Assembly (NCBI GenBank): GCA_963675135.1
Contig: OY776119.1
Coordinates: forward strand, 71,603,727-71,667,726
DNA length: 64,000 nt
Direction of reading: 5' to 3'
DNA from: Galeopsis tetrahit
Lineage: Eukaryota; Streptophyta; Magnoliopsida; Lamiales; Lamiaceae
Shown here: piece by piece, positions 55,450 to 64,000 of the stretch
Layout: every line of letters begins with the position of its first letter
Position numbering within the stretch: position 1 is the first letter of the stretch
Program-made: the position numbers and the translations under genes
The notes under the pieces: generated by a model
Told to the model about the DNA's origin: nothing
Databases searched by the model: none
The model's input: only the letters and a program-made list of their open reading frames with translations

Positions 55450-57235
55450 ATTTTTGTTGCAATAATCATTAGTGTTTAAACACATTAATTCCTAGAATAT
55501 TTTCCTCTCTCATAAAGCATATAAATTGTAGTTCTCATCAAACTAGTTGAACAAAATAATAAAAAACCACTAGGTTATCTTCAACATACACCAAAATACA
55601 ATAATTAATTGAGGTCCACGAAAAAAAATTATAGTTCTCGAACTAGTTGAACAAAACAACAAAATTATTAAATAATTTAAGAATTCCTGAAGAAATAAAT
55701 CTACAAATCACCAATGATCATGGATTAGATGCGTGAGTTTTTTTTTTTTGGTATGATTTTTATGGTTAGAAGAGAATAACTTGATTTAGTTTGAGAAGAA
55801 GAGGAGACGCTGAAATTTTATTTTTATAAAACTGATTAAGAGAGAATAACTTGATTTAGTTTGAGAATGGTAGAAGAAAACTAGTTTGAGAAGCGGAGGA
55901 GATGCGTGCAATTTTATTTTTATTTTTATAAAATTTTATATTTTTATAAAGTGTAATTTTTACAGGAAAAATAAAAAAAATATGTGTGATATGAAGTGGC
56001 AAGCTCCGGCAAGCCACATCATCAATTGTTGAACGGAGAAAAAAAAATGTGTATCTAATTGCAACACGATGAAAGGTTGGGGTTTTAAAAAAAATCGTAA
56101 AGGTCGTGATTAAATTGATACTGAGACTAAAAGTGGTGTATTTATTTAGAATTAACCCTTTTTTTTATTTATTATTCTTATTTAATTGGTAAATAAGAAT
56201 TGTATAAACTAAATAACAGTATTCATGTACGTTACGCAAGCATTTGAAATTATTTTACTACTATATCACTAAGCAGTCGAGGGGATCTTTGTTCAGAGTC
56301 AGAATGGACTAACTTCTTAAGTGAATCATGAAATACATGTTGGATAATTCTATTCTTCTGTACAAGGCATTTGTACACCTTATGTATAGATTTATTTATG
56401 GAATTATTCAATTAATATCATATGTATATAAATAACATGATGAAGCCACTAAAAATTAAGTTCTTGTATTAAAAGAAAAAAAAGTTAAACTCTACTTGAT
56501 CAGGATTAGAATTTATTCCACATTTGTTGTTTGAGTGTTGATTAGGATTCAAGAGTTCTTGCTCTATCTTGATTATGCTGTCTCTCTGATGTGAGTTTCT
56601 TCTCATTCTGTTAATTGTTAAACTATGGTGTCAATGTGTTTGTGGCTATATGTATAATTTCTTCACATTTCTAAGCAGGTTGAATCAACTTTCCATCTAT
56701 CTATTTGTTATTTCATTTTTTTTTTCATTGTCACTTCATAATGTATTGCATTGTTTAATAGTTATAGGAAGCATCTCATTTGACAAAATGAAAAACAATA
56801 TTTAATGTAATTGGATAACAATATTTTAGTCTTTTGGTTGGATGGAATAGAGCATCTGAAGACTGCTCTCAAACTATAAGGAAGTTTTTTTAGAAAAGAC
56901 AGGAATATGAGGGGTTTACTTGGAAGAAAGTTTTTGAAGAGATAAAAACTTTCTATGAAGCCTGCTCTCGAGCTATAAGGAAGTTTTTTGAAAAAAGACA
57001 TGAATATGAGGAATTTATTTGGAAGAAAGTTTCAGAAGAGACAAAAACTTTCTATTTTGAGATTGTTGTTTAATATGAATAGCTGACATTTTTTGAAAAC
57101 ATGAGGATCAATTTTTATAAAAAAATAATAATCGAGTGATCAAAATTTTGATAGTAAATGTGGGTGACTAAATTTAAAAAGAAGTAAATTTTGGTGATCA
57201 AAATTGATATTTTCCTTAAAAAAAAAACAATTATA

Positions 57236-59133
57236 TATATATATAGAGAGAGTACTGAGAACCAATCTTCGGGTTTTTTTATGGAACCAGAAATTAAAGG
57301 TGTCATGCCACATCATCATCCGCATAATTATTATTAATATATTTTAAATATAATTTAAAACAAATATTATCCATTAAAATATATTTTAATTTTTTAATAT
57401 CTAATTTCCCACTTAAGCCGTTAGTAAAAACCAAAAAACATTTCTAAAAAGCAAATCAAATCTTTTATCTGCACCACCATCAACAATTTATTTTTTCTGA
57501 TTTACGAACCAAAAAACATCTTTATAAAGCAAATCAAATCTTTCATCTGCACCATCAACAATTTATTATCTCTATAAAGCAAATCAAATCTTTCATCTAC
57601 ACCACCATCAACAATTTATTTTTTCTAATTTACGATTTATTTTTCCTGGGAAAATCATCAAGTTTTCTACAATTATTACTTTCTCAGCAAAAAAATGTCA
57701 CATCTTAATTGTAATTGTAGCAGTTATTTCATAAAATGTTTTAGAAAAATTTGATGTATAATAGATTAGAAAATTCACTTGTATAAAATGGACAAGTTTC
57801 ATAATTTTTTTTTTCAATTTACTAACGTAAAATGATAAAATTTATAATTTAGCAATAAAATGATAAAAAGAAAATGATAATATTGAATCAAAATTGATCT
57901 GCACCATAAAAACATTAAGTAAAAAAAAAAAATCATATTGAATCAAAATTATTATAGAACCCTACACTAATATCAATCTTTTTCCACATACCTTTGTTTA
58001 GGGAATTCACTTCTTGCATCTTTTTCCACATACCTTTGTTTAGGGAATTCACTTCTTGACTACTATATCTTTTTATGCATACCTTTGTTTAGGGAATTCA
58101 CTTCTTGACTACTATTAATTTATCTGGCTGGAAGTTGTGATTACTTCTTGACTACTATTAATTTATCTTGCGTCCTCATCTGGAAGTCGTGGATTCACTT
58201 CTTGACTACTATTAATTTATCTTCGTATAAAAGAATTCGATGACTCAAGATTAATATAATGTGCATTACTCTCATCAATTTATTTCTAGAAGCACAAAAA
58301 GTTTCTCTTTGTATACAAATTGGTCATTTGCCTTTCTATTGGCCACATTGTTTCTCTTTGTGTACAAATTGGTCATTTGCCTTTCTATTGCCCACATTGA
58401 CTTACATTTTGGTCGTTCATTTATGTCAACATGATGAGCTGCTAACTCATTATGTCGTTGGTTTCTAAGAGCACTATTAAATCGAGTCCATGAGTTTTGA
58501 CTTGAGGAGTCGTTGGTTTCTAAGAGCACTATTAAATCGAGTCCATTAATGAGTTTTGACTTGAGTCGTTAGTTTCTAAGAGCACTGTTAAATCGAGTCC
58601 ATTAATGAGACATACATTTTGAAAAAAGCATGAGCAACAAAATCCATTAATGAGTTTTGACTTGAGACGTACATTTTGAAAAAAGCATGACCACTTTGGT
58701 CGTTGACTGGAACCCATCGACTACGCAAATTATACACGATTTGCAACCACTCATTATCTTCTAACTTTGTAGCTTTTACTACCTCACTCCATCCATTTTT
58801 GTTCAAATTCATGGGGTGTCTTTGAATATAATATTACATATTTGGATTACTCTTCTGAGAACTTGTTCAAGATATGCATATTGCATGAAATGTATGTTGG
58901 AATGCTTGAGTGATAGTTTTCTACTTTGATTTGCTTTGGCGATGTTTTCTGGTTCGGGTTAAGTGGGAAATTAGATATTAAAAAATTAAAATATATTTTA
59001 ATAATTAATATTTATTTTAAATTATATTTAAAATATATTAATAAGAATTATGTGCGCGGATGATGTGGCGTGACACCTCAGAAATCGGTTCCATAAAAAA
59101 CCCAAAGGTTGATTCTATATATATATGTATATA
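57236..59133. mobile_element. MULE with long TIRs and FAR1-like remnants
   Basis: Inverted arms of about 185 bp: 57260-57430 (GGGTTTTTTTATGGAACC, ATGCCACATCATC, TAATTTCCCACTTAA) against 58955-59120. The outermost bases merge into TA repeats, so ends and target duplication are approximate. The interior contains several local tandem repeats (about 57450-57640, 57979-58210, 58290-58400, 58440-58690) and transposase remnants on the minus strand. Absent from copy A. Confidence 0.8.
58275..58850 (-). pseudogene. FAR1/FHY3-type (MULE transposase-derived) protein remnant
   Basis: Minus-strand pieces in the order of a FAR1-related protein: HEFEQKWME-like in one frame (about 58820), then LEDNEWLQIVYNLRSRWVPV (58700-58760), a repeated FFKMYVSSQNSLMD piece in the FFAGM region, and finally ALRNQRHNELAAHHVDINER and KSMWAIERQMTNLYTKR (58330-58475). 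These match conserved blocks of FAR1-related sequences, which descend from MULE transposases. Multiple frameshifts and internal tandem duplications make it non-coding. It may be the degraded transposase of the element itself or a captured host fragment. Confidence 0.75.
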
Positions 59134-59806
59134 TATATACATATATATAAGTTTAATATAATGTATGATATTAGGTGGTGCTAAACATACATGATATACA
59201 GAAAATGATATTTTAGTCATTCTATTGTTTAAATTGTATCAAAATGACTAATATACCCTTAATAAAAATTTAGTGATTATTGAATTTTAATTTATAATCT
59301 GTTTTAGATTGAAATAGATCATCCCCTTCACATATTTGCCTCTTCCCCAGCACACCATTCTCGGTAGGGCCGCCACATCGCTGCCACCTTTCTTTTTCAA
59401 AATCCCCATCTCCCTGTTCCGAAAAAGCTTAAATCAATCTGGAAAAATGGTCAGGCGAGAATTATCGAAAAAGACGTTGTGATCACGGAGTAGAACAACT
59501 CTGATAACGAGTTAGAAGCCATGGACGTGCTCGACCAAGGAAGAACGGGACCTTTCTTGTCGGCTCGTTGCCGGAGAGGTTGGCCGAAAAAAATCATTTC
59601 ACTGCCTCTGATTCTTCATTTCTTAGGGAGTTTTACTTGTAGTTTAATTTTTTTTTTTAATAAAGACTCGGTACAGGTATTGCAAATCAAAATTCTCCAT
59701 TGGTAACTTGTGTTTGTGAAGATGAAAAGTTTTCTCCACAGGCCATAGATAGAGGTTGTGGTTACTGAGTGAATTCTGACATTCAATCCATTACTTTAAT
59801 TTTATA

Positions 59807-60039
59807 CTCCCTCCGTCCGCCTATAAGTGTTACGTTACTTTTTGGCACAGAGATTAAGAAAAGTGATTAAATAATAGATATAGTACAAGTGATGTGATTG
59901 AGAGAGGAGAGAGATAGAGAGAAAAAGTAAGATATAAAGTGAAGTGTAAGAAAAAATACTTACCAAAAAAGGTATGAGAAGCTTATAGGCGGACGGACCA
60001 AAATGGTAAAATGGGAAGCTTATAGGCGGACGGAGGGAG
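59807..60039. mobile_element. Stowaway MITE in copy B
   Basis: 233 bp between TA (59805-59806) and TA (60040-60041). Ends CTCCCTCCGTCCGCCTATAA and the inverse TTATAGGCGGACGGAGGGAG are perfect. Copy A has the empty site TTTTATAATATTTTAA near 6395. Confidence 0.97.
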
Positions 60040-60164
60040 TAATATTTTAATTTATAATTAATGTGTAATAAGTTTAAAATTATTGAATAAGTAATTCAAA
60101 TTCCACAAACTTAAAAAAAAATTCCAATCCAATTATAAAATTTGAAAATTTTATTAAACATTTT

Positions 60165-61274
60165 GAGTAAGTCTGCTGTGAACGGGAGTGTACACCATGC
60201 ACTCGAGTCCAAAATAGCGAATATGTATTGATAATGATAAAATAATTATAGAAACTCGAGTCCAAAATAGCGAATATGTATTGATAATGATAAAATAATT
60301 ATAGAAATTAGGTTATAGCCTAATGGTAATCATGTTACTTGTTTTAATAAAATGTTATGAGTTCGAGTTTCCACTCTTAGCATTTTTTGAACTTATTTTT
60401 AATTTTAATTTTGGTGTTGCACTTTTCACTTATGTGACTTACACTTTTTGATAAACGATGTTGTTATACTTTTTAGTAATATTGTGTTACATTTTTCAGT
60501 TGTGTGACTTACCATTTTTGATAAATGGTGTTGCACCTTTCTATTGTAGTGTCCTACAATTTACAACTCTATTGTAGTGTCCTACACTTTACAATAATAT
60601 TTTATAGTGACTTACATTTTTTAGTAAATATTGTGTTGTACTTTTCAGTTATATTGACTTACAGTTTTTAGTTATAACTTACACTTTTTAGTTATATTGT
60701 GTTGCATTTTTCAGTTATATACACTTACACTTTTAATAAAAATTGTGTTGCACTTTCCAATTATATATACTTACACTTTCAGTTATAGTGACTTACACGT
60801 TTTAGTAATATCGTGTTGCACTTTTCAGTTTTAAATGACTTGCATTTTTTAGTTATATTGACTTACACATTTTATTAATATTATATTGTACTTTTCAATT
60901 ATAATGACTTCCACGTTTAAATTATATTGTGTTTCACTTTTTATTTATAATACATTTTTATCATTTTATTATAATATTATATATATATAATAGAAAGTCT
61001 ATATTTATTAAAATATGTTAGTAGTTTAAATGGTGAGTAAAAATTTTTTTAATGTTGAGGTATATAGTTCAAGCCTCTCCATAACATTTTTTAACAAAAT
61101 AAAAAAAAAGTAAAAAGGGAGAAAATTAAAAAAGCGGAAAAAAAAAAAGCGAAAAAAAATGGAAAAAATTAAACGCGAAAAAAAAAAAAAAGAAGTGAAA
61201 AAAAGAAAAAATCGAAAAAAAAAATTAAATAGAACTCCAGGGTACGTACACTCGAGTCTATTCTAGACTAAACC
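60165..61274. mobile_element. MULE-like element filled with a minisatellite
   Basis: 1110 bp flanked by AAACATTTT (60156-60164, 61275-61283). Ends GAGTAAGTCTG and reverse-read GGTTTAGTCTAG relate it to the 187-bp element at 16399. A 57-bp tandem duplication lies at about 60199-60310 (ACTCGAGTCCAAAATAGCG). The centre (60405-60960) is a degenerate repeat of TGCACTTTTCAGTTATA and GACTTACACTTTTTAGTA. The right part is A-rich (61100-61225). Confidence 0.8.
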
Positions 61275-62385
61275 AAACATTTTTCTTATTTCATAATTTT
61301 AATTTTAATAAATATTACTCCCTTGAATAATCTTACTTGTAATAATCATTTATGATAATATTAATAATGATAAATATATTATGATATATACAAATATCTT
61401 TTTTTCTTAAAAATCATTGTTTTAAGTTTTAACATTTTAAATATTAAATTAACATAATTAAAATATTTATTAACTTCACAGCTCCTTTCCCACCCAAGCG
61501 GCCATGCTTTTAATTCTATCTTTCTTAGTCCATAAGACTAGACTTATGTACATTTTTTTCAAATTAATTTTCTTCTTCAATGTCTTTTTTATTTTCAATT
61601 TTGAGTTTTTAAATTAATTCCAACTTTCATTTTGTTGTTCTTTTTTATGAATGATTCCAAATAACACGTTGTCGTTAGGAGACAATTATTTTGAGAGTGG
61701 TGGTCGAATTTATAATCGGAGAGTGGCTGTGTCGACGGAGCAATACCAGTTCAATTTCTTTTTTGTTTGAGAGTTTATTTTTATTTAAAACTCCAACTAG
61801 ATTTAAAAATAAATCAACAGTGGTATAATTTATAATCAAAATTAAATCGATGGAAAAAAAAAAAGAATGACAGAGAATAGAAAGGAACGGAAATGGGGAG
61901 GGGGAGAGGGGGTGGTGTGGGAAAGGAATAGCGTAGCGGGGGGAGAGAGATGGGCAAGGGCCGAGGGGTGGTAAGTGGGAGAGATGTGTAACATTAATCT
62001 TTTATAAAGTCAATTTTGCTAAAGTATAGGGTAGATAAGTAATTATATAATAAATTTAAAATTAATTAAATTTGAAATTAATTTCTAGATATTCAGATTC
62101 TGGATATATAGCACCGTATCACGAAAGTTCAATAGATAGATATGTTCAAAGAAATTCACTATTATGAAAGTTCAATGGATAGATAGGTTCAAAAAAATTC
62201 AGAATGAATAAATTATTTTATGACTGTCTGCAGAGTAAATTGATTATAACTGTCGGTGCTGAAAACTATGTTGCAAATTTTAGGCGGTTTTTTTTTGGGA
62301 TTAACCAATTAGGATTTGGATTGAGATTTTCTCTCAATCCAAATTCAAATACAAATTCAAACAAATTTTAGTCAATTCTATGCTT

Positions 62386-62637
62386 TGTTGGGGAGAGGGG
62401 TGAAGGGAACTATTGCAACTACAATTTGGATAGATAGTGTGGCACTTATGGAATATGCGGAATGATGTTTATTTTATCGGAGGAAAGTGGAATAGTAGGA
62501 AAGCTGTGGAGACAATTAAATTTCGTTTGAAATCATGGCTTGAAAATAAACTCAACAAGGTGAATGAATGTGGCATCAGTAAGTGAAGATTAAACCCATT
62601 AAAGTGTCTTGAGGGAGAATAAGGTTCAAAGAAGTGG

Positions 62638-62640
<3 letters not shown>
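62386..62640 (+). pseudogene. LINE RT C-terminal remnant in copy B
   Basis: Reads VWHLWNMRNDVYFIGGKWNS then TIKFRLKSWLENKLNKVNE to a stop near 62586. It keeps the SWLENK stretch that copy A lost, so copy B is nearer the ancestral state. The match ends at the (AT)n run. Confidence 0.75.

Positions 62641-62704
<64 letters not shown>
62641..62704. repeat. (AT)n microsatellite
   Basis: About 32 uninterrupted TA units, exactly at the right end of segmental copy B. Another of about 20 units is at 63231-63269. Confidence 0.95.
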
Positions 62705-62706
<2 letters not shown>

Positions 62707-62709
<3 letters not shown>

Positions 62710-63225
62710 CAGTAATAATCATTAAAGACCAACCCTTTCCCACCTAGCTAGAATTAGGCTTTTGAGCTTTCTTTTTGTGCCCTAATATATGGACGTGCAT
62801 TACTTAATTACATAATATTACTTCATTAGTTCCATTAATTAAACTGAGTTTTAACGCCATTTCGTACGAATTAAATAAATTGCCTAAAAGTAGTACAGTT
62901 AAATAAAGGGTAAATTTGAAATGTGATCATTTAATTAATTCTTTGGAGGTGACAATTAATTAATTATTTTAGTACACATGTATTTGAAATTAATAAATAA
63001 ATATAAAATACATGGTAATTGCAAACACATTATAGGTGCCGGTGCTTTTGTTACATCTTTCTCGACAATTCACAGTTGCACACTTCTCTCTTCCGACACA
63101 TCTCTTTTACCATCTTTGATTTATGCCCTCTTTACATTGTTAATTAACCCAGCTTTAATTAGACCCTAATCCATACTAAAACAAGCTGGCCCATGAACAA
63201 TCCATAAATTTTATGAACTAAAGAA

Positions 63226-63274
<49 letters not shown>

Positions 63275-63478
63275 ACTTCGTAACTTAATTTCATCAAAGA
63301 AAAACATCAATATTTGTCTTTATATGATCTTTAATTTTAGTAAACTTAACAAGTAAGTCTCTTAGAGTACTCACCGGGATGAACTTAGAATTATATGATC
63401 CACGTCTTATAAAATTTCAATTGGCTTGGTTGCTACACGACTGGACATAACCAGGTTAAGATAAATTTAAATCATTTC
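62707..63478. other. Unannotated AT-rich spacer
   Basis: No gene or element recognised apart from the second (AT)n run. The short ORF at 62978-63169 has no recognisable features. Confidence 0.4.
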
Positions 63479-63479
63479 A

Positions 63480-63870
63480 TGGGGCTTCGACCAGAGGGTA
63501 TTCGATTTAAAGTTTGGGCATCCTTGTGGTCAAATATTGTTTGGGGAATCTGGAAACTGAGGAACAAGTTCATTTTCAACAACGAGACGACAAATATGGA
63601 GAAAGCTTTTGATGAATGTTGTGTAAGGTCGTGGTCTTGGATCAAAGTGAAATCGCAAAAGCCTTTTTCTTATAGTTTGAATGATTGGGTTTCAAATCCT
63701 AAGGTGTGTATGATCAATGTCTAACTTCTGGTCCTTATATCTCAGCCTGGGATAGTTTTGTTTTTATTTTATTTTCTGGGTGTTCTGATTTGTACTTATT
63801 TGTAGGGTTGGAGTACCCCTTGTACTCTCCTTTTAATTTCATTTCATTGCTGTTTCAAGAAAAAAAAAAA
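63480..63870 (+). pseudogene. LINE 3' end: RT C-terminus, 3' UTR and poly(A)
   Basis: 81 codons: GLRPEGIRFKVWASLWSNIV, WGIWKLRNKFIFNNETT and CCVRSWSWIKVKS, the conserved C-terminal block of plant L1 RTs. The 3' UTR with GTTGGAGTACCCCTTGTACT and the terminal A run at about 63859-63871 mark the natural LINE end, so this copy is 5' truncated as usual for L1 insertions. Confidence 0.85.
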
Positions 63871-64000
63871 AACCACGTTGTTGACACATAAACTATCAAC
63901 TAATAAATTTTTTTAATGAATGACACACATTTTTCAAAATATTTTTACATAAATTGTACACTAATCCATCAATATATATTTTCTTTGATTTTCGATAAAA

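Larger units (their letters stand above)
49901..56158. mobile_element. Long-TIR Mutator-like element split by a copia insertion
   Basis: Ends GGGTTAATTCTAAATAAATA and its inverse at 56139-56158; 9-bp duplication TTTTTTTTA (49892-49900, 56159-56167), weak because it is simple sequence. Inverted arms run at least 300 bp, for example GATGATGTGGCTTGCCGGAG at 50036 against its complement near 56010. Without the copia element it is about 1.2 kb and non-coding. Confidence 0.82.
56427..62642. repeat. Segmental duplication copy B
   Basis: Direct-orientation counterpart of 5072-23245. Aligned blocks run in the same order but carry different insertions: a MULE (57236-59133), a Stowaway (59807-60039) and another MULE (60165-61274). 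It lacks the minisatellite, the LTR concatemer and the Tork-like element of copy A. Its left limit is uncertain because copy A is cut by the SIRE-like element. Its right limit is the (AT)n run at 62643. Confidence 0.85.

Noticed and set aside
62469..62732. 87-codon minus-strand ORF with Tyr-Ile repeats
   Set aside because: Most of it is translated (AT)n microsatellite and the rest overlaps a LINE remnant on the other strand.

Overview
This is plant nuclear DNA, from a flowering plant and probably a eudicot. It is AT-rich and packed with nested Ty1/copia, Ty3/gypsy-derived, LINE, CACTA, Mutator-like, hAT and Stowaway-type elements, with fragments of a WOX homeobox gene, a FAR1-type gene and a chloroplast tRNA. 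I cannot name the species. No convincing intact single-copy host gene is present. The only complete non-transposon-looking ORF is a 145-residue acidic protein at 30320-30757 on the minus strand.

Layout. 1-5071: 5' half of a minus-strand SIRE-like copia element with a 1.6 kb LTR, cut by the window edge. 5072-23245: copy A of a direct segmental duplication whose copy B lies at about 56427-62642. Copy A is swollen by a two-monomer minisatellite holding a CACTA element (6749-8621), a gypsy-derived LTR-internal-LTR-internal-LTR concatemer (9302-15168, itself holding a foldback MULE) and a chloroplast trnT-UGU fragment. It also carries a small MULE-like MITE and a young Tork-like copia element (16658-22100). 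23834-24052: truncated WOX homeobox fragment. 24863-30039: a MITE split by a degenerate copia element (25007-29876).

30-43.5 kb: the acidic ORF, several short tandem duplications, a minisatellite, a broken 'putative plant transposon protein' ORF with a 3' LTR that carries heat-shock-element motifs, a 4.9 kb CACTA element with 145-bp subterminal repeats, and a hAT derivative inside the LTR. 43.6-47.5 kb: a degenerate L1-type LINE. 48149-49240: a hAT element holding a Stowaway MITE. 49901-56158: a long-TIR MULE holding a copia element with identical LTRs and an intact 1460-codon polyprotein. 56427-62642: copy B, with a MULE carrying FAR1-like transposase remnants, a Stowaway and a minisatellite-bearing MULE. 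63480-63870: another LINE 3' end.

How it fits together. The genes present serve retrotransposition: Gag, aspartic protease, integrase, reverse transcriptase and RNase H. Two copia elements (16658-22100 and 50434-55449) look recent, with near-identical or identical LTRs and intact ORFs. Everything else is relic or non-autonomous. Target-site duplications support most of the boundaries given, and comparing the two duplicated copies gives empty sites and a relative order of insertions.
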